Source: Ctenosaura bakeri (taxonomy: Eukaryota > Chordata > Lepidosauria > Squamata > Iguanidae). Taken from it: DNA of 64,000 nucleotides. Positions 22,623 to 34,769 of this stretch are shown piece by piece. Both the position numbers and the translations under genes were made by a program. The DNA lies in NCBI GenBank assembly GCA_948474755.1, contig CAOLHI010001008.1, positions 682,001 to 746,000 of the forward strand. The letters are read 5' to 3'. The notes under the pieces were generated by a model, which saw only the letters and a list, made by a program, of their open reading frames with translations, ran no database searches and had not been told where the DNA came from. The first letter of the stretch is position 1, and every line of letters begins with the position of its first letter.

Positions 22623-24659
22623 AGATAGACAAGGTTTATCTATCATATAGTACATCTTTGAGGAATCTGTGCTTATTTTTCTAGCTGGGATAATTCTATC
22701 AATTTTGCCATAATTTTCTAATATTTTCCTTAACACTGCTAATGATCACATTGTTAACTAACTCTCGCTACTTATGGTTATCCTCTTCCCCTTGTTCAAG
22801 AGTATTTTTTTCAGTCTGGGATTGCTGAGGCCTTCTGGCAGTTTTATTTGAGAGAGAGAAGGCTAGAGTAGTCTAGGTCTAGATCATAACAGGATGAAGG
22901 ACTATGAACCGTGTAAGTTCATATTCCTAAGATTCTTAGTCTTGAATCTGCCCCAGAATTTTCTGAATTTGATTCTCATATTAGTGATAAATAGAATATG
23001 CAGTTTGGTTGTGTACTTGTACCTTTACAATTAATTTTACTCTGTTAAATGTTTAGATTTTGGCAAACGAATAAAGTTAGAATATACAATAAATAGCATG
23101 GAGTCAATGATTCAATTGTTGCATTAATGTGAATTGTGCAAACACCAATTTTGTGTCGCAGAAGTAAGGCATCCCTCAATGGCCAATTATCTATAATGGC
23201 TCAGTGCTTTACGAATCAAAACTGAATCCACAACAATGCCTCTGGATCAATGGCAGCATAATAGCAAAGATGCACCATACTCTGCAATTGAGATCAAAAC
23301 GAACAGCTGTTATACAAACTATTGTGTTTAAATATGTCTTAAGAGTCCTTTTAACAGTAAGATGAATAATATTTATTTACTTCTGGCTGAGGCCAGTGCT
23401 AATTCAGACTCCTGAGGCTGTGCATAATACTTTCAAGGAAGTCCTTGGTCAAGTAGTCCACAATGGTTTCAGTTAGCCATTCATGTCCAGTTTTTATATA
23501 TAATAATATATCAAAGAAGCCCAAAATCACATAATAAAGCAACCATTAACATGTCATAAGGAAATATAAAAGTCTATAAGGAAGAAATAACATCACTTCT
23601 CAAGGGAACATAATTGCACAACACACATTAAAGGGCAATTTGCAATTCTGTGAACTGGATTAGTCCAGTTGTTGTTCAAAAGCATTGATGTGTGCTTAAG
23701 GCTAGGCTGAATGAGAGTCTGAAGTATGTATCCCCCTAGTCTATTTCCAGTACACTAGACAGTACATCATATTGGCTGTTCCTACACCTTTCTTCATGGC
23801 TGGTGGAAAGCCAAGGTTGCCTTTTGTCCAGTAGCAACATTTCAGATTGTGGAAGGTCTTCATTCTTATTCCTTTTTGCAACCCAATATTTTCTTTTACC
23901 TTTTATAGGGCACTGTTATTTTGGTGGGTAGATAATTTATATTCCCATTCTAAAGGGATCATTCTTTATGGTATTCATCACCATAAGTTCATCATATGTC
24001 AACTTTAATATCTGAAAAATTAGGCTGAACTCAAAACAGAAATCAATTGCAGTACATGATGACCTGTTTCAAGTAGTTCTTGAAGCAGGCAGCAGCTAAG
24101 AACAGAGAAGCAACCGAAATCAAAGAAATGAGAAGAAAACAAGGTACTTTCAGAAAACAAAGTACCTCATTAAAATCAGATTTTTCTCTGTGTTTACATC
24201 ATTTATTGATTATCCTTTCTTAGTTCTGCTCACTTGGGAGATGAAAATGGTTTGTTTATTTATTTATTTTTAAAAGATCTATAGTTTCTCATTATTTTCC
24301 TGTTGTCTCCATGGTGCTTTTACACTTTACAGGAAAGAGTGATGCACTGGCTTAACAAATAGGTGTTCGTCATTTGATAGGTACAATGTAAGGTGAGCAA
24401 GTCACCCTAGATTTTACAACCCAAACAGAATTTTCACATTGCCCGTGTCATGTCAAAGACACTATTTTCCATTGCAGTTCACAACTGTCCTGTCACTGTT
24501 GTCAAACTCTTACTAATACTAGCCCCACATAAATGTCTTTGGAAGAGGAGACCACTGATTGGTTTGCCACCCAGCAGTATCTGAAATGTGAAATACCTGG
24601 AGTAAAGGTTGTGTGTGTGTGATTTTACACACAGTTTATCAGACTCAAAAACCGTGGTG
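22623..24659. other. non-coding, nothing recognised
   Basis: AT-rich. A short TTTA run lies near 24250. No gene or named repeat. Confidence 0.4.
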
Positions 24660-24895
24660 TGAAGACAGCAACAGCAATAGCAGTTATATTTCTATACCGC
24701 TTATCAGTGCAAAGCACTCCTTAAGTGGTTTACAATGTACTTAGCTAATTGCCCCCAACAAGCTGGGTATTTGTTTTACCAACCTACATAAGGATGGAAG
24801 GCTGAGTCAACTTCGACCTGGAGGATCAAACTCACAATGTTGTGGCTGCAGTGCCAGCATTTAACCACTGTGCCATGAGGGCAAATTGACCGTAG
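24660..24895 (-). mobile_element. tRNA-derived SINE, minus strand
   Basis: Read on the minus strand it begins GGCACAGTGGTTAAATGCTG (tRNA box A-like) followed by a degenerate box B (GAGTTTGATCC), then CTCAGCCTTCCATCC, TTGGGGGCAATTAGC and the tail GCGGTATAGAAATATAACTG with GCTATTGCTGTTGCT. This organisation is known from squamate SINEs. Non-coding and non-autonomous; it relies on a LINE for movement. Confidence 0.7.
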
Positions 24896-25323
24896 ACAAG
24901 GATGTTGTTTCAAAATGTTACCCTTTTTGGATGATAAAACATCTCATATTGCCACTAGTAATTTAAAGTTTCCAAAATCTGATCAAAGAGAGTGGAGCCA
25001 CTGTTGAGATGTGCATCTGAAGTTTGCACACACAATTATTTCTCATCCTCAATTGCTGCACTCAGTACCTTCTTCTAGCTTCTTCAGTTTCTTTATTGAA
25101 CCCAGTCGACACTTCAGCCAGCTGGAAATCTTTCAGTTGCCTATTTACTCAGTATTGAAATGGGGGAAAGGTCTTATCTCTTGAAGGAAAGATCTCTCTG
25201 CCCTACTTCTGATACCCCGTAGGCTGAAGTACTTGTATGGAGTGTTTGTGACCAGAGTGTCCCCAGTCCTGGGCAAAGGAAGCCCATTCAGGAAAACATT
25301 GTAGTTACACTGAAATTCTAATA
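24896..25323. other. non-coding, nothing recognised
   Basis: No supported feature. Confidence 0.4.
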
Positions 25324-25405
25324 CAGTCTGCCCTCCACATTCACTAGGGTTATGTGTGCAGGAGCCCTACAATAGTGGAAAAATCACAAATATCAAAATG
25401 TAATT
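25324..25405. mobile_element. Tigger-like DNA transposon end
   Basis: TA followed by CAGTCTGCCCTCCACATTCA resembles the Tigger (Tc1/mariner) end CAGTCGGCCCTCCGTATCC. It continues to about ATCACAAATATC. No right end found; a truncated copy. Confidence 0.5.
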
Positions 25406-25971
25406 TTTATATCAATCTCCATTCAGTCATTCTTTGGCATGCTTTAAATTTGACTTCAGCATGGATGAGTAACTGGCAGATCTAAACCTCCACATTTTAA
25501 ACAATTCATAAATTGAGTCTGTAAGAAAATACTGTTGCTTTCCAAAAGAACTTGGGTCTATTCTTCATCAAGCTAAAGCTTAGGAGAGCTCATCAACTTC
25601 TGTCCAGGATTTCCTGTTTGGTGTCTCTGGGGAGCTCACATCTCATGGAGTCACCTCACAAAAGCACCTGTACACTGGGGAAAAAGTTGGCAGTGATGGA
25701 TATTTTTCATGGTGTTTGGTGAGATCTGGGCAAATTGAACCACAAGATTGTTGGACAGAGCATTTTTCTTCCTCAAGGGGTTTATGGATTTTTATCTGCA
25801 CACATTATCATTAGGCAGAGTGGTGTGACCACATCAGAAAGCCAGTTTCTAGTACCTTCAATTTATTATCACCATTTTTTTTTCTTTTTATTGCTGGAGA
25901 TAGGTAGGGTGTGGGATTTCATGTCTCAAATGCGACAGTATCTTAGACATTATGTACCTTGTCTTGAGAAT
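25406..25971. other. non-coding, nothing recognised
   Basis: The frame at 25735-25989 is open but has no recognisable motif and runs into the microsatellite. Confidence 0.4.
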
Positions 25972-25991
25972 ATAGATACAGATAGATAGAC

Positions 25992-26054
<63 letters not shown>

Positions 26055-26060
26055 GATAGA
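25972..26060. repeat. (GATA)n microsatellite
   Basis: About 85 bp of nearly perfect GATA repeat with one GACA variant near 25990. Long enough to be length-polymorphic. Confidence 0.97.
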
Positions 26061-26070
26061 ACCTCTAGAC

Positions 26071-26206
26071 CAATGTTTCCCAAAGTCTTCTCTACCAGCT
26101 GTTTTGGACTTCAGCTCCCAAAATCACTGATCTTTGGCCAAGACAGCTGGGACTCTTGAGAGCTGAAGTCCAAAACACCAGGAGGGCTAGAGTTTGGGAA
26201 TCTCTC
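26071..26206. mobile_element. palindromic hAT MITE (copy 1)
   Basis: 136 bp. The left half has GTTTTGGACTTCAGCTCCCA and the right half its inverted partner GAGCTGAAGTCCAAAACACC. Ends are CAATGTTTCCCAAAGTC and GAGTTTGGGAATCTCTC. The 8-bp flanks CTCTAGAC (26063-26070) and TTCTAGAC (26207-26214) match at 7 of 8, as expected for hAT elements. Same family as 28882-29009 and 61182-61315. Confidence 0.82.
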
Positions 26207-26214
26207 TTCTAGAC

Positions 26215-27159
26215 AATCACTGGACATCCAGAAAAGCAACCATATTACTGTTTTCCCCAAGTACAGAACTGCAGCCAGGTGCTGCATAGTCTTTCCTCAC
26301 GTTTAGGCAGTAAATGGACACAGCAGCATCCTTGGGGCTTGATAGCTGAAGGAGGGTCCCAGGCATGGAACTGTGTGTGCAGAGCTTTATGCTACACATG
26401 CTTTGATGTAGGTTCTTGGCCTTCATGTTTAATTTTCTTTTATGACTTCATACTCAATTTTCCACCAGTTCAAACAGCAGACCATGAGGCAACATTCCTA
26501 ATAAACTACATAGTTCAGCAGGTTATTTTCACCTCTTTTTACCTCTAATGACGATCTGATCACTTGGACAACTGAGATCCCAATTAGACCTGTGTTATTT
26601 TATAGAGGCTGAGGAAAGATTAAATAAATCACTGCTCTCAAAGCTGGAACTGACTCTTGGAGGATTTCCAGATTTCTCTCCTCTCCCTCCTTTTCATTAT
26701 CATCCTTCCCTTTGATATATATCTAGCAAGGAAAGAAGCGCTGCTGGTAGAAACAAAGCACTGAGACTGATACCTTCCTTTCTGGTTTTATTGTTATGAA
26801 TGGAGTACTTTATTCTTCTGATGTGAGGCAAAAGAGGACAGAGCGGGGGGGGGAGAATGGAGACAACATTTGCACCTTAATCTACCTTGATACAGAGAAT
26901 GAGAAGGGTTTGTGGCACAGCTGGGGAAACACTTTGATCACAACCCAGCAGGCCTTTACAGACACTTTGGGAGGTTGTACAGTTCTATGTTTTATTCTGT
27001 GTTTTATATTCAAAGGTAGGTTAAAGCATCTATCAGCGGAACATACCTGAAAGAGAACAATTCTGCTCTTTGCAAGAGGGAAGTATCGGAGGCGAGAGTA
27101 ATGTTATTGCAGGCGTACTTATTTAGTTTGCTCTTCTCTGTTCTGTCCTTATATCAGAG
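26215..27159. other. non-coding, nothing recognised
   Basis: Short open frames only. A G-run lies near 26845-26852. Confidence 0.4.
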
Positions 27160-27275
27160 TTGGGCAAAATGTGGACTTCAGATCACATACAAATTTCCAA
27201 GGCTGTTTTTCAGCCCTTGACTCCTCTGGACTCTTTCAACAATCCTGATGCTGAACCCCAAATGTGAATTGCTTC
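27160..27275. mobile_element. possible hAT-like fragment
   Basis: AGAGTTGGGCAAAATGTGGA resembles the left end of the element at 29663-30090 (GAGTAGGCAAAATGTGGACT). No right end visible; weak call. Confidence 0.3.
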
Positions 27276-27779
27276 TCATGGAAACCCATGACAGTGGTGA
27301 TTTTACCTTTTAATTAGAATGCAGCTTTGATGAACTGTTCAACATGTTTAAAAAAAAATCTTTTTTTTTCAAAACCAGTAGTGGATTTCCAGCTGCTTCT
27401 CATCTTGTTCCTTTTTCAATCTATTTTTCCATTTTTGACTTTGCAGGCCTCCAGAGGGTCCCTGGGACAGCAAAATGCCCCCAGATCTACCACAGTTCCC
27501 CATCTCCACCTTAAGAGTATTTGTTTTTCCAGCATAGTTTACCCCTACCAATTATTTATAATGCAAAGGAACAACCTCCTAGTACAGTTCTGCAGATGTT
27601 TCAGTGAGTTCATGTTCTGGGGCACCTTGCACTCATTCAAATGGATTGTTATGTCAACCCTCTAACTGAGGTACTTTTGACACAAATATCAGTAGCATCT
27701 GTCACTCAGTCAGACTCAGCATCCAAACTTTAGAGCATATCTCATCTTCTGACTCTCCCAACTGCAGGAGACCACTTTA
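27276..27779. other. non-coding, nothing recognised
   Basis: Open frames here have no recognisable motif. Confidence 0.4.
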
Positions 27780-28565
27780 GGACAGAAGAGAGAATCTTGT
27801 GATACTCCTGATGTTGTTAAATTGGCATCTGTCTTAGCCAATTTAGTCAGTGATGGAGAGTCATATTCCAACTGGCTTATGAACCAGTGCGGAGGGGTGT
27901 CTCATTCCTGTACTATTTCAGGAAGAGGAATCCTCCACACTTGGTCTGCTCCTGAGCCCAAGAACATTTGGAGGACCACAAACTGACTACTGTCCACAAC
28001 TGATCTGGGCTGGCAGCCAGGAGAAGCGGATAATATAGGTCAAGAAGTTCAGCAGTTAAGCAGTTAGTAAGTTTACTTTAGGAAAAAAACAACCTTACAA
28101 ATGAGAAGCAAATAACGATCTCAACAATGTCCATAAATCAATGGCAGGCAATATAAACACAGGTCAAAGCAGCAGAATAACAGGCAAGCAAAGCAAATAG
28201 GAGCATGCATGAGAGAAATGGTCAGTTGATTGCTGACAAAGGCTAGAGGGGAAAGCCTCAGTTCTTATGGGTTCCAAGGTCAGTAGAATTGGTGCCTGAT
28301 CAATTGGTGCTTGGCATAAATTCACTGGAAGCAACACAGGAAATCCTTTTGGTGTCTACACAGAGCAAAGGTTGGTATGGATAGATCCTTCTCTGTGTTA
28401 TAATGAGCAACAGTTCCTGCTGAAGCTGACACTTCTGTCTCTGGGGTGGGTGGTGGTACTGTCTGCTCTGCAGGTTCTGCTGTAGCAGTCTCTGCGTCAG
28501 GGGTCAGAGCAGATTCTGCTTCCTCAGACTCTGAGTCTGAATCTAGGTTCTGGAAGCCCATGACA
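27780..28565 (-). mobile_element. putative LTR with short internal remnant, third family
   Basis: On the minus strand a block from TGTCATGGGC (28565) to GTTGTGGACA (27991) has TG...CA limits. It is followed by about 200 bp that may be leader or gag-region remnant (27990-27780). The 118-codon frame on the minus strand at 28322-28678 overlaps the LTR and reads as an acidic Asp/Ser/Glu-rich peptide. I take it as retroelement-derived or chance, not a host gene. No target duplication could be shown. The element's class is undetermined. Confidence 0.4.
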
Positions 28566-28881
28566 CTTACCTCTTTTCTCCATAAATATTTATCTTCATA
28601 GATATCAAGGCATCTACAGATTTTGGAATTGTTTTTCAAGATCCTCTTCCAGCCTCCCCTGAATTCGAACCTTTTCAAGGCTCAAGTGCAACTTCTATTT
28701 TTGAAGTGATAAAACTTGTTGACACAGAAGCACTCCTTGATAGTAGGAATGATGAAGGAGGCACAAGTCCTTCTGGTCAAGGCACAGTCTGTGGACAGAG
28801 TTCCAAAAGTGGTGCTTATCACATCAGGACTGTGTCTCCTTGGGAATGAAGCCCAAAGTGGGTATAAACTCCCATCTCAAG
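28566..28881. other. non-coding, nothing recognised
   Basis: No supported feature. Confidence 0.4.
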
Positions 28882-29009
28882 CAGTGGTTCTCAGCCTTTG
28901 TTCCTCCAGATGTTTGGACCATCACTTCCAAAATTCCTGATCATTGACCATATTGGCTGGGATTGCTGGAGTCCAAAACATCCAGAGAACCAAAGGTTGA
29001 GAATCACTG
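28882..29009. mobile_element. palindromic hAT MITE (copy 2)
   Basis: 128 bp with near-perfect ends CAGTGGTTCTCAGCCTTTG and CAAAGGTTGAGAATCACTG, the classical hAT/Charlie-type terminus. 8-bp flanks ATCTCAAG (28874-28881) and ATCTAAAA (29010-29017) agree at 6 of 8. The interior is a fold-back around CCTCCAGATGTTTGGAC and GTCCAAAACATCCAGAG. Confidence 0.88.
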
Positions 29010-29017
29010 ATCTAAAA

Positions 29018-29662
29018 CTAAACATGTAACAGTCACTATAAAAAGGAAACCTGAGGAAGGGGAGTGCAGCAGGAATGTACTCAAGGAGATGTGGTTTTCT
29101 TAGAGCAGGGTAGAATTTTTCAGATAGTTAGCTTACATTTCAGTGTAAATGCTGGCAAACAGTGTACATAAAGTGTTGGAAGGCTATTTTCTAAATCGTA
29201 AAAAAAAGAAAAAAGAAGATGGAAGCAGAAGATTCAGAAGAAGATTCAGATATCAATATCTGAAAAATTTCCAGATAATTTTGAAAAGAAAGCATCAATT
29301 TGTCACAACTAGTGAATTCTGAAGACTCTCACAGGGATGAGAGATAGCATTGTGGTAAGCATTTTGGAGGGGAACCCAACCCACCCTCCCTCTTATGGTT
29401 GCCTAGCTGGAGAATGAAGTCTGGCCCTTGGCTTCTTTCAATCCGAAGGCCAAATTCAATTTCAGATAAGTCTGATGCTATACTGCAGTGCTGGAATCCT
29501 TAGTCATAGCACAGTACTACTAATTAATCTTTAAGTTCAGTGGCGGTAACTAATCTTTAGAAGCAACATTTCAGCCTTATAGAATGCAAAAAAAAAATCT
29601 GTATAAAAACTGGAAAACCATATAAAAGTAATGTCATGGGGAAAGAATATGACTCCCAAGGT
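29018..29662. other. non-coding, nothing recognised
   Basis: Purine-rich stretches near 29205-29250. No named feature. Confidence 0.4.
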
Positions 29663-30090
29663 CATGAGTAGGCAAAATGTGGACTACAGGGAGCATGTGA
29701 CCCTCAGGCCTCAGATCTGTGGCCCTCCCAAGTTCACCTCCCCCAAGCATCCTAATTCTTTCAATGAGATTTTGGTGTGGTTTTTAGGCAATTTTCCCTG
29801 CAAAATGGGAGAGAAAGTCCACCAAACATGTTGAAACACTTGAAATTATTGGTATCCTCACAAGCTAACCAGAACTTTGTGACTCCCCATATCCCCAATA
29901 CCTCTGTTTCCCTCTGCAGTTCCTCTCAAAATAGTGTCAGGAAGTGACACAGCATCAGTTCCATGTCATCATTTTGAGAGGGACTGCAGAGGAAACTGAA
30001 GGTTATTTGGGCTTGTTCTGGAGGGTTCAACCTATGGCAGAGTGCAACCCACAAGAAGCCTCCTGGTCCTTATCCAGTTGCCCATCCCTG
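29663..30090. mobile_element. hAT-like non-autonomous element
   Basis: 428 bp. Left end CATGAGTAGGCAAAATGTGG; right end AGTTGCCCATCCCTG, whose reverse complement CAGGGATGGGCAACT matches the left end imperfectly. Inside is a second inverted pair (CTCTGCAGTTCCTCTCAAAA with TTTTGAGAGGGACTGCAGAG). Flanking 8-mers agree at only 5 of 8, so the boundaries are approximate. Confidence 0.55.
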
Positions 30091-31311
30091 CTCTAGGAAA
30101 CATGACCAGATTCAGCCCAAGACCTGAGGTTCCCTATTCCTCTCCAATGTTATATGTTTTATTATTTTAGATCAGGCATGGAACCTCCCATCACTATTCC
30201 ACCATCCCTACTAACTCCATTCATTGAACATGTTGAGTACATCTGTACTGATACAATGGCTACATTTGGGGGGAGGGGAATGTTGAGTGACATATTCACT
30301 ACAGATCTATTTTTAAGATCATCACTAAAATCTAAAATGAAGCTTTTGTTTTGTTTTTAAGAAACACAGATGGTTAGGGTACCTTTTTTCTGGAAGTCAT
30401 ATTCTTAAATCTTGGATGAATTTGAGCCAGCTGTGATCTTCTCAGTGACAGAAGAAGGATGAAGCAATGAATACAGCTGAGCCTTGACAGCAGTACAGTT
30501 CTCCCCAGTTCAAATTGTTAAGGATAGAGCTTTTGACACACAAATATAAGGACAAAAAGAATAAAAATAATAATATGACCAAGCAAGCAATTAGTTTCCT
30601 AGACGAGCAGGTAAAGGCTGTCAAAGGAGAACTAACAGACGAGAGGAAATGGATGAAAGCCTCAGGTGATTAAAAGTCAAGGCAGGAAGTATTTATATAT
30701 ATATATATACGATTTATTCCTTCTTCCCAAATGGGATGTAGATTATTATCAGACTCAGGATGTTAGCAATTTGATGACATAAATAGAGGTGTTTTATGCA
30801 AATTATCTGGACATTTCTTTGTCTTCTTCTCTCAATCTCAGTTTGGGCAAAAGATCCTGTGGAAAAGCAGAGATGGCTGGTCAGTCTCCTCCTCCTACCC
30901 ATTTTCCCCACTATATTTCCATTATTAAAACTCACAGGTTTTATTGGCAAAAGGACATTGGCCATCACTCCATGTGGCCGTTCACCCCACTACTTTCTTC
31001 TCATACTATGAAATACTATGTATAATGCAATATTACAAGAGGCAAAAATAGCCACACATAAACAGACATATTTGGCTTTAGATACTTGGCTGCCTGTTGC
31101 AAAGGACAAGAGCTGTCCTTTTCTTTGCTGGCTTCAGAAGCCAAGTGGATCATTGGTTGAATCTTACTGTAACTCTCACTTATTTTAACATTTACTGTAA
31201 TATCCTGGGATGGCAATCAGGGCATGAGGATAGGAGCATCGTCTTGCCCATGTTCTCTAGCACTGGCATTCAGAGGTGCAATATGTTTAGTGGGTGATAT
31301 GCATATTAAAT
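30091..31311. other. non-coding, nothing recognised
   Basis: Contains a short (AT)n run at about 30695-30710. No supported gene. Confidence 0.4.
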
Positions 31312-31446
31312 AATCATCATGGGGTTTTCTGAGGGATGAGAGTATTTGACATTCCCAAGGTCACCCAGTAGGTTTCCATTGCTGAGCAAGGAATCAAACC
31401 CTGGTTTCCAGGGTCATAGTCCAATGCTCAGAGCACTAAACCACTC
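31312..31446 (-). mobile_element. tRNA-derived SINE (second type), minus strand
   Basis: Reads in reverse as the 5' part of the SINE: AGTGGTTTAGTGCTCTGAGC (box A-like), GGGTTTGATTCC (box B), then CTACTGGGTGACCTTGGGAA. Same type as 32354-32740, 49783-49863, 52372-52603 and 59085-59203. The 3' part is missing or decayed. Confidence 0.78.
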
Positions 31447-32098
31447 CACTTCTCTATTATAACTGTAGCTGTATGGTTTGTTTGTTTTTTCTTCTCTTCT
31501 TCATACTTTCCTTTTATATCTTATTCTTCTAGATTGCAAGCCTGAGGACAAGGCCATTTTGTAATGTTTGTACAATGCTGAGGAGCAGGTGGAAGAGAGT
31601 AGAACTAAAAGGAGAAGGAGCTGGTTTTCCATCAATGGTCTCTAAAGAGAGACTGAGTATTACAGCAGATTTATATGAGATGGTAAGATACAAAATGAAC
31701 CAGAAGAAATGAACCAGTATAAACCCAGCCATAGAAATAATAGGTAAAAATCTAAAAGGTATAAGATCAGAAATGTTTCCAAAACTACATCCTGTCAAAG
31801 TTTGTTATGGTCAAATGTCCTTTTCCTTCTTGATTACAAAGGCAGATGTCAGGCAAGTGCTTTGCGGGGAAAGATTCCATAATGAGATGCTCTAACAGCT
31901 AAGACCCTGTACTCAATAGCCACTTACCAAATCTATGCAGCTGGAATACTTGGAAGGAAAAGAGCTTCAGCAGACACTGTCAGTACACAGGCAGGTTCAT
32001 GTGTCACTGGACTTTATCCACAGAAAGGAGCCAAATGGCCAATTTAGCCATTCCACTAAAATAGCCTTTTTAAAACTACCAATCAGCAAGGCTCGTAT
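31447..32098. other. non-coding, nothing recognised
   Basis: Short open frames only. Confidence 0.4.
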
Positions 32099-32222
32099 TA
32101 GGGTTGCCAGGGACTGGACTCTTGTCCTGTTAATGGTTGTTAGAAGGGATAATTTCAGCAGGTGTTACTTGTCACACATGCAGGGATAAAAGCCCTGTCC
32201 CTTATTGTACCTGACAACTCTG
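32099..32222. mobile_element. small hAT-like MITE
   Basis: 124 bp. Left end TAGGGTTGCCAGG, right end CCTGACAACTCTG (imperfect inverse). 8-bp flanks GCTCGTAT and GCTATCAT agree at 5 of 8. Contains no open frame. Confidence 0.5.
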
Positions 32223-32353
32223 GCTATCATATAAGTGGATATTCAGTCAATAAGACCAACAATACAGAACTGCAACTTACAACAATAATTCAAACATCAT
32301 AGACCTGTAACTACTATTCAAAGGCAAAAGTTACATGCCTATAATCTTCGAAT

Positions 32354-32740
32354 AGAGAGCCAGCTTGATGTAGTGATTTGAACATTAGACTATGGCCATT
32401 TCCGCATGAGATTGTTATAGCACTATGATTCCACTTTCAACATCTGATGGAATTCTGGGGTTTGCAGTTTAGGGAGGGGCCAGCTGGGCCCTCCCTAAAC
32501 TGTAAACCCCAGGATTCCATTGGATGTTGAAAGTGAAATCATAGCGTTGTAACAGTCTCGTGCAGAAATGGTCCCTGATCCTGGATACCAGGGTTGAATT
32601 CCCTGCTCAGTCATGGAAACCTATTGGGTGATCTTGTGCACGTCACAAACTGTCAGCCCCAGAAAACTCCTTAATAGGATCACCTTAGGGTTGAATTGAG
32701 TTGGAAACAACCTGAAGGCACACAGCAACACTACAACAAA
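32354..32740 (+). mobile_element. tRNA-derived SINE interrupted by a MITE
   Basis: The SINE head is GAGCCAGCTTGATGTAGTGA and AACATTAGACTAT; after the MITE it resumes as GATCCTGGATACCAGGG, GTTGAATTCCC (box B), TCATGGAAACCTATTGGGTG, then the tail TTAGGGTTGAATTGAGTTGG and GAAGGCACACAGCAACAC. The two parts join in register, so the MITE at 32394-32573 landed inside an existing SINE. Confidence 0.85.
32394..32573. mobile_element. short palindromic GGCC-ended MITE (copy E), inside a SINE
   Basis: Left end GGCCATTTCCGCATGAG, right end CTCGTGCAGAAATGGTC. Left flank TAT; right flank CCT where the unbroken SINE predicts TAT, so the 3-bp duplication appears to have mutated on the right. The interior CATCTGATGGAATTCTGGGG has an inverted partner. 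Gives a relative age: SINE first, MITE second. Confidence 0.85.
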
Positions 32741-32836
32741 TCCTCTATTTTTTTCCCCAAAAAGACATCTGTACTAGTCTATTTCAATATAAAAGGAAAA
32801 TGGAGAGGAAGCAACGCTGTTGCCTCTTTAAGAGTA

Positions 32837-33281
32837 CAGCCAGCCCTCCATATTTGGAGGTTTTACTTTCACGGATTTGATTATTTGAGAGTTTCTCCAA
32901 CCAGATGTTTGTTTGTTTTTCTCAGGGGAAATTTCCCTCCTAGTGACTCTGATCAAGCCGTGCAGTCCTTTAAAATCTCACCATTGCTCCTGGTTCTTCT
33001 TTTCTTCCTTCCATCAGCAGCAGCTCTCTGGCCAGCTAAGGATGGCTTACAGCCCAATTTCTCAGCACCACAAACCCCTTCCCAATGCACCCCCACACCC
33101 AAGAAAGGAGATGGGTGAGAGAAAGGAAATAAAGGGCCATCATGTCAACCCAGGGTGCCCACCCTCCCCACCATGCCTTGGCCCCCTTCCAAAGACACAC
33201 ACACATATTTTGATATTGGTGATTTCTCCACTTTTGCAGAGGTCCTGTGCCCCTAACCCTAGCAAATGTGGAGAGCTGACT
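32837..33281. mobile_element. Tigger-like non-autonomous element
   Basis: TA then CAGCCAGCCCTCCATATTTGG at the left, and AGCAAATGTGGAGAGCTGAC at the right, an imperfect inverse. These resemble Tigger-type ends. The interior is 400 bp of C-rich sequence whose overlapping open frames (32696-33118, 32913-33299) have no recognisable domain. Confidence 0.5.
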
Positions 33282-34765
33282 CCAACTCATTTATTTTAGC
33301 ATGAGTTCTCATGGATTTTGATCCAGTTCTTCAGAAGCATCAACACATCTGAAGAAACAGACTGAAATCCATGAAAGCTTGAAGAGGCTCCCTCCCCAAT
33401 TTGCAATTTGTCCGAATCACATAAAAATATATCTTCAATGATTTGGTTTTCTTCTCCGACAGAAGATGCCAGCTTCAGTTTTTATTATTATTTTATATTA
33501 GGTACATCTCCAATGCAGTAAAATGTACAGCCCTTTCCTTGTGAATAGATAGCTTCTACACATACAAGATGTTTTTTTGGCTTTGCTTCACCCTCTGCAC
33601 CCACCTCTACCACCACCATTGGCCTTGTTGAATAGAAGAAACGTAACATGAGAATATGGGATGCTGAGTCTCCACAGGCCGTGTCTTGATGTGTTATCTT
33701 CTATGTCATATGAAAGATAAGCAAGGAATGGACTTCTGTCTCAGTCCTGAAGGAAAAGGTCAGATACTGCTGAACTTATAAAGCAATCCCTTCTGGTTCA
33801 GCATGGCACTGTCTCCACCAGCAGCTAAATCTGTTAGTGTGCCATTTAGTGATCCAACTGAACATATTGGCAGTCTAATCAAAACACACTCTGTCTGTAT
33901 CTATGAAAATTACACTGCATTCTCACTGTGAGTCAGAGTCAAGAGCTTTCCATTGTAATTAGAACTGACAAGTCAGATATGCCATCTCAAGAAGAATGAC
34001 CAAAGAGGCCTTCATTTTGCCTGGAGTGTAGTGTTTATTCAGACTGGCTGTTTTTCTTCCACCAAAGTCAAGCGGGGAGAGAAATAAAGGCCGTGGGCAA
34101 AGGCAGAAGTGTTTAGCTAGGACATAATCCTGATATCCTTTTTTCAGGCTGAGCTCCAGAACATTTTGCTGGGAAGATCTGTGCTTACAAATCTGGCAGA
34201 GTGGGGTTGAAATGAAGAGGGAACATAAGCCAAGATTACCATTTAAACCTGTTCAAATCTGTAATTTCACTTCTTTTCCCCTTTTCTTATTCCGCCAAGA
34301 TTAGTCAAACACAGATTTTTAACACAAAGAGAAATGTTGACAGTGTGGCATTTATTCATATAGTGCCATCAGTGTACTTGGCAGCATGTGGAATCATAGA
34401 AGCAAAAGACAATTCTCCATCCCAGAAAGACTCCAGTCATAATTGCCAAGGCAGTCCAGTCCAAGTGAAGGCTGTATGTCCACCTGGAAATGTGAAGCAA
34501 CAGTTAGTGCAGAAGCAAACAAAGTTGGGAAGATGGATCATCAGGTTATGTTGATAGCAAAGGGGAAGTTTCAGAATTAATTTGTGTTCAGTGGCTAATG
34601 GCATCTCATGAAATGTTTTATCTTTTCCTTCAGAAGAAAAAAGATTTGGGGACACTGTGATGGGATTAAAGAGTGTCCCTTCTGATGCGCACTTGCCAAG
34701 ATCCTATATGTGTTCCTTTATGGTGTCCTACTATTGGGGATTTGCATGCATAAGTTTCCCTTATG
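33282..34765. other. non-coding, nothing recognised
   Basis: AT-rich. No gene or named repeat. Confidence 0.4.
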
Positions 34766-34769
34766 CATA

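Noticed and set aside
24660..24895. Possible tRNA gene on the minus strand
   Set aside because: The tRNA-like boxes are degenerate and continue into a SINE body and tail.
25972..26060. Tandem array considered as a CRISPR or satellite
   Set aside because: It is a plain GATA microsatellite. No repeat-spacer structure exists anywhere in the window.
28322..28678. 118-codon acidic frame that looks like a protein with Asp/Ser/Glu clusters
   Set aside because: It overlaps a putative LTR on the same strand, and no known family could be recognised. Not enough to call a host gene.
32696..33299. Overlapping 140- and 128-codon frames
   Set aside because: Both lie in a Tigger-like element and have no recognisable domain. 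Two open frames in the same interval argue for composition bias.
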